DNA of 64,000 bases from Deltaproteobacteria bacterium. Lineage in GTDB: Bacteria; Myxococcota_A; Polyangia; Haliangiales; Haliangiaceae. Positions 12,397 through 20,942 of the stretch are shown one piece after another (within the stretch, counting starts at the first letter, position 1; the number at the start of each line of letters is the position of its first letter). The position numbers and the translations under genes were made by a program. The notes below the pieces were generated by a model. It made no database searches. It saw only the letters and a program-made list of their open reading frames with translations, and was not told the origin of the DNA. Where the stretch lies: NCBI GenBank assembly GCA_021413675.1, contig JAIOQA010000108.1, forward strand, positions 1 to 64,000, in the 5' to 3' direction.

Positions 12397-12816
12397 CTAC
12401 GGCGCCGTCCAGGGCGGCGGCCCCTCGGCGACCAGCCGCGCGACCAGCGGCGCGTCGGCGGGCAGGATGTCGAAGCCGCCGAGCTCCTCGGGCCGGCACC
12501 AGCGCAGGTCGGCGACCTCGACGGCGCGCGGCTCGTCGACGACGACCTTGCAGCGGTAGACCAGCATGAGCACGTCGTACTCGGGGTAGGCGTGGAACAT
12601 GACGTCCCAGACCCGCCCGATCGCGATCGCCGCGCCCAGCTCCTCGCGCAGCTCGCGGGCGAGCGCCACCTCGGGCGACTCGCCGGCCTCGATCTTGCCG
12701 CCCGGGAACTCCCACTGCAGCGGCAGCGCCTGATCGGCCTTGCGCTGGGTGATGAGCACGCGGCCGTCGTCGGTGGCGATGAGGCCGGCGACCACGAGCT
12801 TGCGCGCGCGGGTCAC
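12397..12816 (-). CDS. Nudix hydrolase, MutT-like
   Basis: The 139-aa hydrolase of nucleoside diphosphate derivatives is probably a pyrophosphohydrolase of the MutT/8-oxo-dGTP type. The Nudix box is complete: GGKIEAGESPEVALARELRE continuing into ELGA, with the REUxEE glutamates. It begins VVAGLIATDDGRVLITQRK as MutT proteins do and ends with a Trp/Pro-rich tail (WCRPEELGGFDILPAD). GTG 12816 is chosen because it forms a GTGA overlap with the upstream lipoprotein gene and starts right before the conserved fold. The longer frame continuing upstream reads antisense-like sequence. Exact substrate unknown. Confidence 0.92.
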   Translation of the reverse strand: MTRARKLVVAGLIATDDGRVLITQRKADQALPLQWEFPGGKIEAGESPEVALARELREELGAAIAIGRVWDVMFHAYPEYDVLMLVYRCKVVVDEPRAVEVADLRWCRPEELGGFDILPADAPLVARLVAEGPPPWTAP

Positions 12817-13421
12817 GGCACCAGCCCCTCGTAGGCGACGAGCTCGAGCGTGGTCTCGAGCGCGCCGTTGGCGGTGACGGTCATCTTGATCGGCGGGCCC
12901 GGCATCGCGACCGCGAAGTCCGAGGTCGTCACGCGCGTGACGCCGCCGTCGGTCGCGGTGACGACGTACTCCTTGCACGGGAACGTGCCCGCCGGGACGG
13001 TGATCTCGGCGTCGCGGATCACGGTCGCGGCCGCGGGCGAGTCGGCGTGGTGCGCGAGATCGGCCCAGGCCGCGACATCGTCGCTGGTCGTCCCCGCCCC
13101 GCCGCCATCGGGGGTCTCGGTCGTGCGGATGGTGGCGTTGACGGCGTCGGCCGCGATGAACCGATACTCGATCGTCATGCCCGCGCTGCCGGTGGTCACG
13201 TGGTAGCGCATCACCCGCCCGACCGGCGAGCCCTGGCGCAGCTCGTCGGCGGTGAACGGCGCGGGCGCGAGCTCCGCGGTGACGACGCCCGGCGGCGGTG
13301 TCGTCGGCGGCGGCGTGGGCGCGGCCTTCGGATGACACGCGGCTAGCGCGAGGAGGAAGGCGCTAGCGGACAAGCGCGTCGAGCGCGACGTCGACGAACG
13401 GCGTGGTGCAGGGAGACCCAT
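12813..13421 (-). CDS. Lipoprotein of unknown function
   Basis: The roughly 202 aa start with an Arg-rich n-region, hydrophobic core SASAFLLALAAC (lipobox LAAC), a Pro/Thr linker, then a beta-rich domain with VGRVMRYHVTTGSAGMTIEYRF and TVPAGTFPCKEY. No family is recognised. The start is uncertain: ATG 13421 has a TATCTC 7 nt upstream, ATG 13427 is two codons earlier, and a TTG at 13373 sits directly before the hydrophobic core. With 13421 it overlaps the end of the TANGO2-like gene by 59 bp. It is translationally coupled to the Nudix gene (GTGA overlap). Confidence 0.65.
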   Translation of the reverse strand: MGLPAPRRSSTSRSTRLSASAFLLALAACHPKAAPTPPPTTPPPGVVTAELAPAPFTADELRQGSPVGRVMRYHVTTGSAGMTIEYRFIAADAVNATIRTTETPDGGGAGTTSDDVAAWADLAHHADSPAAATVIRDAEITVPAGTFPCKEYVVTATDGGVTRVTTSDFAVAMPGPPIKMTVTANGALETTLELVAYEGLVP

Positions 13422-14154
13422 CTGCATAGAGATAGTGCGCCACGGCGCCCGGCACCAGCCCCGCGATCGTCGACGATCGCGTGCCGTACATCGGGGTGTG
13501 GATGCAGATCTGCTGGAGCGAGGCCAGGAACTCGTGGCCGTAGGGCGCGCACGGCGGCGGCAGCGGGATGCGATCGTCAGGCGGCCGCGCGTGATCGCCG
13601 AGCAGGCGCCCGAGCGCCGCGGCGAGCGCGGGCCACGGTTGGTCGCTCGCAGGCCACGACGCCGCGAGGTGCTCGGCGCGCGGGAACTCGGGCGACTCGA
13701 GGCGATCGTTGGCGAGCACGTGCAGCCCCGGTCCGAGCGCGACCACCTCGACCGTGCCGCGCGGGCCGTCGTCGGGCCGCAAGTACGCGACCCAGATCGC
13801 CTCCGCGCTGCCGAAGATCAGGTTGCCGGCGTTGTACGCCGCCGCGTCGATCGCCGCGGCGATGCGCGGCATCTCGCGCGCCTCGCCCGCGAGCAGCGCC
13901 AGCGGCAATTCGCCGCGCGTGCGGCGCACGGGATCGCGCCCGCCGAACGAGCGCTGGTTGGTGACCGCGGCGAACGCGCCGTCGGTGCGCAGCGCGAGCC
14001 ACGTGCCGCCCGAGGTCAGATCGCGGCCGCCCACGATGCCGGGCGCGAGCGCGACCGGTGGCGTCGCGGGGCGCGCGTAGAACTCGTCGCGGTTGGCCGC
14101 GAGGATCACCGGCAGCGCGGGGCTCATCCGATACGCGATCGCGACCGTACACAC
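13363..14154 (-). CDS. TANGO2/NRDE family protein
   Basis: The 263-aa member of the NRDE (TANGO2-like) family begins with start-Cys-Thr-Val-Ala, carries ANRDEFYARP at about 19-28 and GGRDLTSGGTWLA. The family is linked to heme trafficking and lipid-related phenotypes in animals; its bacterial role is unclear. The conserved second-position Cys is a possible N-terminal nucleophile. That fixes the start at GTG 14154, and a TACAAA box 6 nt upstream agrees. The longer reading with 16 more residues would bury the Cys. It is divergent from the DUF507 gene with both promoters packed in 70 bp. Confidence 0.88.
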   Translation of the reverse strand: MCTVAIAYRMSPALPVILAANRDEFYARPATPPVALAPGIVGGRDLTSGGTWLALRTDGAFAAVTNQRSFGGRDPVRRTRGELPLALLAGEAREMPRIAAAIDAAAYNAGNLIFGSAEAIWVAYLRPDDGPRGTVEVVALGPGLHVLANDRLESPEFPRAEHLAASWPASDQPWPALAAALGRLLGDHARPPDDRIPLPPPCAPYGHEFLASLQQICIHTPMYGTRSSTIAGLVPGAVAHYLYADGSPCTTPFVDVALDALVR

Positions 14155-14160
14155 CCCGGT

Positions 14161-14166
14161 TTTGTA
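14161..14166 (-). promoter_or_regulatory. -10 element TACAAA for the TANGO2-like gene
   Basis: The hexamer is 6 nt from GTG 14154, a leaderless layout. It defines the start of a protein whose second residue must be Cys. Confidence 0.6.
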
Positions 14167-14188
14167 GCGCGTAACGGGGCGTCGGACC

Positions 14189-14217
14189 TTGCCTTGCCGC
14201 AATACGGCCCCTACAGT
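14189..14217 (+). promoter_or_regulatory. Full promoter of the DUF507 gene (TTGCCT - 17 bp - TACAGT)
   Basis: -35 TTGCCT at 14189-14194 and -10 TACAGT at 14212-14217 are separated by exactly 17 bp. The -10 ends 7 nt before GTG 14225, so transcription should start at the start codon. This is the clearest complete promoter in the window. Confidence 0.75.
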
Positions 14218-14224
14218 GCCCCCC

Positions 14225-14743
14225 GTGAAGCTCTACCCAGGCAAGGTCGATGCCATCGCAGGCGAGATCATCTCGAAGCTCAGCGCCGATGGCGACCTCG
14301 AAGTCTCGAGCGCCCACGAGGCGCAGCTCGATGCGGCCTCGGTCCTGAAGGAGTACATCCGCGTCGACAAGGAGCTGACCGAGCGCGCCAAGGACGTGCT
14401 CGAGATCCGCGGCCTGTCGGCCTCGCAGCTCGGCCGCACCAAGCGCCAGCTCGCCGATCAGCGCGAGTTCGGCCTCGGCGAGGACGGCGTGGTCTGGATC
14501 TGCAACCAGCTGGTCGAGACCTTCATGCAGTCGAAGCACGTCGACGAGGTCTACGCCGACGACGTCACGCTGCGCCGGAAGATCAAGGAGATCGTCCGCA
14601 AGCACATGGCGGTCGACGACGAGCTCGACGCCGAGGTCCGGAACCGGCTCAAGAACCTCCAGGAGGGCACCAGCGCCTGGGAGGTCGAGTACGCAAAGGT
14701 GATGGATCAGATCAAGACCAAGCACGGCATCAAGGGCGAGTAG
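14225..14743 (+). CDS. DUF507 family protein
   Basis: The 172-aa, mostly helical and highly charged protein matches the DUF507 pattern: an N-terminal MKLYPGKVDAIA-like motif (here VKLYPGKVDAIAGEII), a central Asp/Glu-rich helix, and the C-terminal repeat of it (YADDVTLRRKIKEIVRKHM). The function of DUF507 is unknown; it is common in deltaproteobacteria and Aquificae. No signal peptide. It starts with GTG directly after a good promoter and ends 20 bp before an intrinsic terminator, so it is a stand-alone transcription unit. Confidence 0.88.
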   Translation: MKLYPGKVDAIAGEIISKLSADGDLEVSSAHEAQLDAASVLKEYIRVDKELTERAKDVLEIRGLSASQLGRTKRQLADQREFGLGEDGVVWICNQLVETFMQSKHVDEVYADDVTLRRKIKEIVRKHMAVDDELDAEVRNRLKNLQEGTSAWEVEYAKVMDQIKTKHGIKGE

Positions 14744-14762
14744 CCCGCCGCCCGTGCGCGTG

Positions 14763-14794
14763 AAGCCTGTCCTCGCGAGAGGGCAGGCTTTTTT
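14763..14794 (+). terminator. Intrinsic terminator after the DUF507 gene
   Basis: Stem AAGCCTG..CCTC pairs with GAGG..CAGGCTT around a GCGA loop (one symmetric mismatch) and is followed by a run of six T. It is the best Rho-independent terminator in the window. Confidence 0.85.
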
Positions 14795-14868
14795 CGTTCC
14801 GGACGCGCGCCCCATCACCATTTTCGTGAGCGCTGGTCACCCGGTCCGACTTGCGCCACGCTTGTCGT

Positions 14869-15303
14869 ATGGCCCGTTCGCCCGCGCGGCGTTGCGAGCC
14901 GTGCGACCGCGATCCGGTCGCGCGCTGCCAGCGGTGTGAGGCGCCGTGCTGTGCGCGCCACGCGCCACCGCCCGGCATGCGCTGCGCGGCCTGCGAGCGC
15001 GAGTGGCGCGAGGGCGCGCGCAGCCGCAACGCGGTGAAGAGCATGTTCGCGCCCGCGATCACGATCCTCGCCGGCGGCGCGGTGTTCGGCGCGCTCTTGC
15101 CGCTGGTCATGGGCTCGTTCGTCGGCGCGTGCGCGGTGGCGGCGTTGACCACCGCCGCCGGCGTCAGCGCGGGCGTCGGCACCGCGCGGCTGGTCGACGG
15201 CGCGGCGCGCACGCAGTTCCGCCGCGAGAAGGCGCGCGCCCTGCCCGAAGCGCGCGCGCGGATCGTGCACCACCGGGCGCTGCCGCCCGGGCGCCCGGGC
15301 TGA
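14869..15303 (+). CDS. Small Cys-rich zinc-finger membrane protein
   Basis: Roughly 144 aa. The N-terminus holds closely spaced Cys/His (RRCEPCDRDPVARCQRC, EAPCCARHAPP, RCAACERE) that look like a B-box or treble-clef zinc site. Two membrane helices follow at about 62-105 (APAITILAGGAVFGALLPLVM and FVGACAVAALTTAAGVSAGV), then a basic C-terminus. No named family recognised. ATG 14869 begins right before the Cys cluster; an in-frame ATG six codons earlier is the alternative. It may be a membrane-bound zinc sensor or adaptor, which is only inference. Confidence 0.7.
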   Translation: MARSPARRCEPCDRDPVARCQRCEAPCCARHAPPPGMRCAACEREWREGARSRNAVKSMFAPAITILAGGAVFGALLPLVMGSFVGACAVAALTTAAGVSAGVGTARLVDGAARTQFRREKARALPEARARIVHHRALPPGRPG

Positions 15304-15311
15304 TCGCGGCG

Positions 15312-16076
15312 CTACGCCAGGCCGAGCGCGGCGGCGATCTCGCCGTCGATCATCGCGGCCAGGCGATCGAGCAGCGCAAGGCCTTCGGCGGCGGTCGCGG
15401 CCGCGGGATCGCCGCTGTAGGCGCGATCCATGCCCATCGCCGCGAACGTGTCGATGCCGGCCCCGAGCTTCTCCGACAGGCTGATCGGCACCGGCGGCAG
15501 CGCGGCGCGCGCGGCGTCGTCGACGAGCGCGCCATCGACGGCGAGGACGATCGAGGTCTCGTACTGGCCGGCGTGGCAGGCGCCGCTCTTGAACTCCGGC
15601 GACAGCGTGCGCGCCCAGCGGCGGGTCAGCGGGCACGCGACCGAAGCACCCTTCCCCAGGTCGGCGATCGCCGCGCGGACCGCGGCGTCGTGGGCCGGCT
15701 CGAGGTGGTTGTTGACCAGGCAGACGTGGGCGCAGCCGGCGACGCGCAGGCCCTCGATCACCGCGCGCAGGTACGCGGTCAGCACCGCGGGCGGCACGCT
15801 GACCGCGCCCGCGAAGCCGGTCGCGCAGTCGGTCACGCCGTACGGCACCGGCGGCGCGATCACCACGGCCAGCCCGCGCGCCTCGAGAAGCGCGGTCGCG
15901 CGCGCACAGGCGCCGCGCGAGATCACGACATCGGTGAGCAACGACAGGTGCGGGCCGTGGGGCTCGACCGAGCCGACCGGCACCAGCGCGACCACCGGGC
16001 GCCCCGCAGCGCAGAGCGCCGCGAAGGTCGCGGTCGTGTGATGCGCGAGGTCGTGCGAGCCGCGCGGGTCGATCAC
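15312..16076 (-). CDS. Creatininase family amidohydrolase
   Basis: The 254-aa member of the creatininase/MftE fold has the metal-binding motif VEPHGPHLSLLTDVVI, the second motif NNHLEPAHDAA, and AGQYETSIVLAVD. Families with this fold open cyclic amides or cleave peptides. It is the last gene of a six-gene minus-strand operon and overlaps the upstream ligase by 4 bp (ATGA), so it probably acts on an intermediate of that pathway, possibly an amide or formamide. Substrate unknown. Confidence 0.87.
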   Translation of the reverse strand: MIDPRGSHDLAHHTTATFAALCAAGRPVVALVPVGSVEPHGPHLSLLTDVVISRGACARATALLEARGLAVVIAPPVPYGVTDCATGFAGAVSVPPAVLTAYLRAVIEGLRVAGCAHVCLVNNHLEPAHDAAVRAAIADLGKGASVACPLTRRWARTLSPEFKSGACHAGQYETSIVLAVDGALVDDAARAALPPVPISLSEKLGAGIDTFAAMGMDRAYSGDPAAATAAEGLALLDRLAAMIDGEIAAALGLA

Positions 16077-17734
16077 GGCGCCGCCATCCGCGCCAGCGCC
16101 TGCTTGTCGACCTTGCCGCGATCGTTCTTGGGCAGCTCGTCGACGAACACCACCCAGCGCGGGTACTTGTACTTCGACAGCCGCGCCTTCACGTGATCCT
16201 GCAGCTCGGTCGCGAGCGCGTGGCCGCCATCGGCGATCCGGTCGCGCGCGTCGGGCCGCACCACCACGAACGCCTTGGGCTTCTGCAGGCCGGCATCGTC
16301 GGCGCCGATCACCGCGACCGCGCTGACCGCGGGATGCGACCCGAGGCAGTCCTCGACCTCGATCGGCGCGACGAACACGCCGCCGACCTTGAACAGATCA
16401 TCGGCGCGGCCCGCGAAGTAGAGGTAGCCGTTCGCATCCAGGCGGAACAGATCGCCGGTGCGGCACCAGTGGCCGTGGAAGGTCTTCCAGCTGCGCTCGC
16501 GATCCTGGTGATAGCCCTGCGCCACCGAGTCGCCGCGCACCCAGAGCACGCCGATCTCGCCGACCGGCACCGGCTCGGCGCCCGCCCCGGTCGCGTCCTC
16601 GGGCAGGATGCGCAGCTCGTATCCCTCGACCGCGCGGCCGAGCGAGCCACCGACGACATCACCGGGTCGGTTCGAGCAGTAGATGTGGAACATCTCGGCC
16701 GAGCCGATGCCGTCGTAGACCGCGCCGCCGAAGCGCGCGAGGAACCGCTCGTACAGGCTCGGCGGCAGCGCCTCGCCCGCCGACAGGTGGAAGCGCACGC
16801 ACGACAGATCGAGCCCGGGTAGGCCGCGGGCGCGCCGTTCGTCGTCGAAGTCGAGCAGCTTGCCGAGCATCGTCGGCACGTTGGTGACGATCGTCGGCCG
16901 GTAGCGCGCGATCGCCGCCGCGAGGCTCTCGGCGGTCGGGCGCTCGCTGAAGAGGCCAACCGTGGCGCCGACCGCGAACGGGAACCACAGGTTGGTGCCG
17001 GTGGCGTAGCCGAAGAACAGGCGCGGCACGCTGACCGTCACGTCGCCCTTGCGGTAGCCCATCGTGCGCTTCGCGTAGACCTCGGTGTTGAACGCGAAGT
17101 CGCGGTGGCAATGCATCGCGGCCTTGGGCCGCCCGGTCGAGCCCGAGGTGAACAGCCAGATCGCCGGATCGTCGCGGTGGGTGCGGGGCAGCGGCAGGTT
17201 GAAGCCGCGGCCGAGCACGACCGCGCGACACAGCGCGAGCACCTTGATCGGCAAGGTGGCCAGCTCGCCCGGCGGCGCGACATCCTCCTCGGGATCGTCG
17301 CCGGTCGCGGCGTCGGGCACGAGCAGGATCGCGCGCAGGTTCGGGAACTCGTGCAGGTGGGGCGCGAGCGATCGCGCGACCTCGGGCGTGGTGATCAAGA
17401 TCCGCGCGCGGATGTAGCCGAGCACGTACGCGAGATCGGCGGCGGGCGCCTGCGGGTTGCCCATCGCCAGCACGCCGCCGGCGGCGAGCGTCGCGAAGAT
17501 GCCCCACGCGAACGGCGGGACATCGGGCAGCACGATGTACACGCGCTGCTCGGGCGCGAGGCCGAGCGAGATCATCGCGCGCGCGAGCGCGGTCGAGCGG
17601 TCCGCGACCTCGGCGTAGCTCCACTGGCGGTCGCCAAAGCGGATCGCCGGCGTGTCGCCGAGGCCCTCGTCGAGGCGATCGAACAGGAAGTAGCGCGCGA
17701 GGTTGAAGTCGTCGGGAAACCGGACGTCGGTCAT
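16073..17734 (-). CDS. Benzoate-CoA-ligase family acyl-CoA synthetase
   Basis: The 553-aa AMP-forming ligase activates a (probably aromatic) carboxylate to its CoA thioester. The P-loop-like motif FTSGSTGRPKAAMH lies at about residue 195, the adenylate-binding segment GIGSAEMFHIYCSNR at about 335, YFAGRADDLFKVGG at about 435, and the catalytic lysine in PKNDRGKVDKQAL near the C-terminus. The segments HCHRDFAFNTEVYAK and RLFFGYATGTNLWFPF are typical of the benzoate/2-aminobenzoate-CoA ligase group. It starts at ATG 17734, 21 nt after the stop of the acyl-CoA dehydrogenase, with GAGG upstream. It is the entry step of the operon. Confidence 0.9.
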   Translation of the reverse strand: MTDVRFPDDFNLARYFLFDRLDEGLGDTPAIRFGDRQWSYAEVADRSTALARAMISLGLAPEQRVYIVLPDVPPFAWGIFATLAAGGVLAMGNPQAPAADLAYVLGYIRARILITTPEVARSLAPHLHEFPNLRAILLVPDAATGDDPEEDVAPPGELATLPIKVLALCRAVVLGRGFNLPLPRTHRDDPAIWLFTSGSTGRPKAAMHCHRDFAFNTEVYAKRTMGYRKGDVTVSVPRLFFGYATGTNLWFPFAVGATVGLFSERPTAESLAAAIARYRPTIVTNVPTMLGKLLDFDDERRARGLPGLDLSCVRFHLSAGEALPPSLYERFLARFGGAVYDGIGSAEMFHIYCSNRPGDVVGGSLGRAVEGYELRILPEDATGAGAEPVPVGEIGVLWVRGDSVAQGYHQDRERSWKTFHGHWCRTGDLFRLDANGYLYFAGRADDLFKVGGVFVAPIEVEDCLGSHPAVSAVAVIGADDAGLQKPKAFVVVRPDARDRIADGGHALATELQDHVKARLSKYKYPRWVVFVDELPKNDRGKVDKQALARMAAP

Positions 17735-17755
17735 CGGTGCCTCACGGTGCGACGC

Positions 17756-18937
17756 TCACGCCGGCCGGGCGACCGCGCGCCCGATCAGCGTGCGCTGGAT
17801 CTCGCTGGTGCCCTCGTAGATGCGGAGCGGGCGGATCGCGCGATAGAGGTGCTCGACCACGGCGCCGGCCATCACGCCGCGCCCGCCGAGGAGCTGGACC
17901 GCGCGATCGATCACGCGCTGCGCGGCCTCGGTCGCGCCCAGCTTGGCGATCGAGACCTCGGTGCGCGCGGCCTGGCCGTGATCCTTGTGGTACGCGGCGC
18001 GGAGCACCAGCAGGCGCGCGGCATCGAGGTCCACGATCATGTCGGCGAGGTGGGCCTGCACCAGCTGCTGCTCGGCGAGCGCCGCGCCGAACTGCACGCG
18101 CGTGGACACGTGGGCGATCGCCTCGGCCAGCGCGCGCCGGGCCATGCCGACCGCGGCGGCGCCGACGGTCACGCGGAACGTATCGAGGGTCGCGAGCGCG
18201 AGCCCGAGCCCGTGGCTCTTGCTCTCGACGATCGCCTCGCGCCCGACGCGACAGCCGCGCAACGCGAGCCGGCCGATCGGGTGTGGCGCGGTCGCGGTCA
18301 GCGGAACGACGGTCGCGCCGCGTGCGTCGAGCGGCACGATCACCGCGCGGGTGCCGGCCTTGTCGCCGGGCGTCAGCGTGGCGAACACGACCGCGTGGGT
18401 CGCGACGCCCAGGTTCGAGATGAACAGCTTGTCGCCGTCGAGGATCCAGCCGTCGCCATCGGCGGTGAGCCGGGTCGACATCGCCATGACGTCGGAGCCG
18501 GCCTCGGGCTCGGTCAGCGCGAACGCGAGCACGACCTCGCCCCGCCCCGCCCGCGCCGCGAGCGCGCGCGCGGTCTCGCCGCCGTGCAGGAGCGGATGCG
18601 CGCCCAGGCCCTGGACCGCGAAGATCGAATCCGCGCGCGCCGAGACCCAGCCCAGCGCCTCGCGGATCACGCACAGCCCGCGCACGTCGTGGGCACCGTC
18701 GGGCGCGATGTGCGCGAACAGCCCGCTGGTCGCGAGCGCGACCACCGCGGCGCGATCGCGCGCGGCCTCGTCGCCGGCCACGTCCTCGCACGCCGCGATG
18801 CGCGGCGCGACCGCCCGCACGTGGGCCGCGAGCGCGTGGTGGCGCTCGTCGAAGAACATCGGCAGATCGTCCGTGGACAGGCCGATCGCGCCGCCGGCCG
18901 CGCCGATGGCCGTGACCGTGCCCACGCCCGCGCTCAC
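17756..18937 (-). CDS. Acyl-CoA dehydrogenase
   Basis: The 393-aa FAD-dependent acyl-CoA dehydrogenase has FALTEPEAGSDVMAM, the flavin segment DGDKLFISNLGVAT, VQFGAALAEQQLVQ, QLLGGRGVM, and the C-terminal RIYEGTSEIQR that carries the usual catalytic Glu. The N-terminal helical domain is complete. GTG 18937 overlaps the hydratase stop by 4 bp (GTGA) and gives a normal family length. The frame is open well beyond this but overlaps the hydratase. It is expected to oxidise or reduce the C2-C3 bond of the CoA thioester made by the ligase downstream. Confidence 0.9.
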   Translation of the reverse strand: MSAGVGTVTAIGAAGGAIGLSTDDLPMFFDERHHALAAHVRAVAPRIAACEDVAGDEAARDRAAVVALATSGLFAHIAPDGAHDVRGLCVIREALGWVSARADSIFAVQGLGAHPLLHGGETARALAARAGRGEVVLAFALTEPEAGSDVMAMSTRLTADGDGWILDGDKLFISNLGVATHAVVFATLTPGDKAGTRAVIVPLDARGATVVPLTATAPHPIGRLALRGCRVGREAIVESKSHGLGLALATLDTFRVTVGAAAVGMARRALAEAIAHVSTRVQFGAALAEQQLVQAHLADMIVDLDAARLLVLRAAYHKDHGQAARTEVSIAKLGATEAAQRVIDRAVQLLGGRGVMAGAVVEHLYRAIRPLRIYEGTSEIQRTLIGRAVARPA

Positions 18938-19749
18938 TCGGGGGCCCCGAGGAAGTGCGGCGCGCGCTTCGCCTTGAAGGCCGCGTGGGCCTCGGCGAAG
19001 TCGCCGTGCTGCATGCACAGCGCCTGGGCCTGGGCCTCGGCCTCGATCGCCTGATCGAGCGGCATCCGCGCCTCGGCCTCGATCATCTGCTTGGTCATCG
19101 CGTGCGCGAACGCCGGGCCCGCCGCGAGGCGCGCCGCCCAGTCCTGGGCCAGCGCGACGCAGCTGTCGACGTCGTGGGTGACGCGGTTGACCAGGCCGAT
19201 GCGGTGCGCGTGCGCCGCGTCGATCGCATCGCCGAAGAACAAGAGCTCGGTGGCGTAGCCCAGGCCGATGATCCGCGGCAGGAGGTACGTGATGCCCATG
19301 TCGGCGCCGGACAGCCCGACCTTGGGGAAGATGAAGCCGAAGGTCGCGTGCTCGGCGGCGATCCGGAAGTCGCAGGCGCACGCGATCACCGCGCCGGCGC
19401 CGACCGCGACCCCGTTGACCGCGGCGATGACCGGTCGGCGGCAGCTGCGGATCGCGGCGATCAGCCGCCCGGTCGCGCGCGTGAACGCGAGCAGGGCCGG
19501 CGTGTCGCGCCCGAGCAGCTGCTTGATGATGTCGTCCTGGTCGCCGCCGGAGCAGAAGCCGCGGCCGCGGCCGGTGATCACGATCGCGCGGACCGCGTCG
19601 TGGTGATCGAGCGCCTCGAAGGTCTCGGCGAGCTCGCGGTAGACCTCGAACGTCAGCGCGTTCAGGCGATCCGGGCGATCGAGGGTGATCGTGGCGACGC
19701 CGCGCGCGAGCGCGAACGCGAAGGTGGACGGCGTGGGCAACGCGGACAT
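18934..19749 (-). CDS. Enoyl-CoA hydratase/isomerase family protein
   Basis: The 271-aa crotonase-fold enzyme has oxyanion-hole segments RGFCSGGDQDDI (about 65) and NGVAVGAGAVIACACD (about 115), GFIFPKVGLSGADMG with the catalytic-region residues, and FFGDAIDAAHAHRIGLVN. ATG 19749 has AGGAGG 5 nt upstream. It is third of six genes in the operon and shares 4 bp with the dehydrogenase gene. Likely role: hydration or ring/side-chain processing of a CoA ester. Confidence 0.92.
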   Translation of the reverse strand: MSALPTPSTFAFALARGVATITLDRPDRLNALTFEVYRELAETFEALDHHDAVRAIVITGRGRGFCSGGDQDDIIKQLLGRDTPALLAFTRATGRLIAAIRSCRRPVIAAVNGVAVGAGAVIACACDFRIAAEHATFGFIFPKVGLSGADMGITYLLPRIIGLGYATELLFFGDAIDAAHAHRIGLVNRVTHDVDSCVALAQDWAARLAAGPAFAHAMTKQMIEAEARMPLDQAIEAEAQAQALCMQHGDFAEAHAAFKAKRAPHFLGAPE

Positions 19750-19777
19750 GCGGACCTCCTGCGCGAGTGGGGAGTGA

Positions 19778-20179
19778 TCAGGCCAGGTGGGCGATCGCCT
19801 GGATCTCGACGACCGCACCGCGCTCGTAGAGATCGGCGACGCCGACCAGGGCCATCGTCGGGAAGTGCTTGCCGAAGCGCTCGCGCCACACGGCGCCGAG
19901 GCCGCCGGGCGAGTTGCGGTAGCCCTCCATGTCGGTGACGTAGACGGTCATCGACGCGATGTCGGTGGCGGCGCCGCCGGCGGCGCCGACCACGGCGAGC
20001 ACGTTGTCGAGGGCGATCGCGAACTGCTCGACCAGGCTCTCCCCGAGGTTGCCCTCGGTGTCGACGCCGATCTGGCCGGCGACGTGGAGGGTGCGGCCGG
20101 TGCCGATGACGCCGTTGGCGTAGCCCTTGGGCCGAGGCCAGCCGGGAACCGCGACCACGCTGATGTTCGATCCGCTCAT
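19778..20179 (-). CDS. RidA family protein (enamine/imine deaminase)
   Basis: The 133-aa RidA/YjgF/UK114 protein contains GTGRTLHVAGQIGVDTEGN, QFAIALDNVLAVVGAAGG, MTVYVTDMEGY and the C-terminal VAD..RGAVVEIQAIAHL. The usual substrate-binding Arg of RidA is replaced in the ADLYERG region, so it may be one of the pathway-specific forms rather than housekeeping RidA. In aromatic-amine catabolism such proteins hydrolyse enamine intermediates. It overlaps the SDR gene by 4 bp (ATGA). Confidence 0.9.
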   Translation of the reverse strand: MSGSNISVVAVPGWPRPKGYANGVIGTGRTLHVAGQIGVDTEGNLGESLVEQFAIALDNVLAVVGAAGGAATDIASMTVYVTDMEGYRNSPGGLGAVWRERFGKHFPTMALVGVADLYERGAVVEIQAIAHLA

Positions 20180-20934
20180 TTCAGCACCTGTCCTCCATCG
20201 ATCACGATGGTCTGGCCGTGGATCCCGCGCGCCTGGTGGTCGCACAGCATCGCGACGGTGTGGGCGACTTCCTCGGGCTCGATCAACCGGCGCTGCGGCG
20301 TCATCGCCGCGAGCGCCGCCTTGGCGTCGTCCTCGCTGCGCGCGGTCTTGGCCGCGATCCGCGCCGCGGCCTCGTCCACCATGCGGGTCGCGACCCAGCC
20401 CGGGCACACCGCGTTGATCGTGACGCCGGTGCGCGCGAGATCGATCGCGAGCGCGCGGGTCGCGCCGACCAGCGCGTGCTTCGACGCGCAGTAGGCCGCC
20501 GTGTAGCCGTAGCCCGACACGCCCGCGTTCGACGAGATGTTGACGATGCGGCCCCAGCCCGCGGCGACCATCGCCGGCGTGAACGCGCGGGTCAGGCGGA
20601 ACGGCGCGGTCGCGTTGAGCTCCATGATCCGGTCCCACATCGCGTCGTCGGTGCGCTCGAGCGAGGCGCTCTCGGCGATGCCGGCGTTGTTGACCAGGAT
20701 GTCGACCCGGGCGATCGCGCGGACCTGCTCGACCAGCGCGTCGCCGCCAGCCCGACTCGCGAGATCCGCGATCACCGCGGTCGCGCCGATCGCCGCCGCG
20801 GTCGCGTCGAGCTCGGCGGCGGTGCGGCCGGTGATGATCACCCGCGCGCCCGCCTCGGCCAGCCGCACGGCGATCGCCCGGCCGATGCCGCGGCCACCGC
20901 CCGTCACCAGCGCGACTCGCCCCGAGAGCTGCAT
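20176..20934 (-). CDS. Short-chain dehydrogenase/reductase (SDR)
   Basis: First gene of the operon, 252 aa, a classical SDR: cofactor loop TGGGRGIG at 12-19, NNAG at about 82, Ser in NISSNAGVSGYG, catalytic AAYCASK, and the IDGGQVL end. Lys/Arg placement does not settle NAD versus NADP. It probably oxidises or reduces a hydroxyacyl-CoA intermediate. The start at ATG 20934 has GATACT 8 nt upstream. The frame runs on to 21009 but without a comparable start signal. Confidence 0.93.
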   Translation of the reverse strand: MQLSGRVALVTGGGRGIGRAIAVRLAEAGARVIITGRTAAELDATAAAIGATAVIADLASRAGGDALVEQVRAIARVDILVNNAGIAESASLERTDDAMWDRIMELNATAPFRLTRAFTPAMVAAGWGRIVNISSNAGVSGYGYTAAYCASKHALVGATRALAIDLARTGVTINAVCPGWVATRMVDEAAARIAAKTARSEDDAKAALAAMTPQRRLIEPEEVAHTVAMLCDHQARGIHGQTIVIDGGQVLK

Positions 20935-20942
20935 GCCGTCGG

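Noticed and set aside
12397-13338. Longer version of the Nudix protein (313 aa)
   Set aside because: The extra N-terminus is out-of-frame reading of the lipoprotein gene; the Nudix fold starts at GTG 12816.
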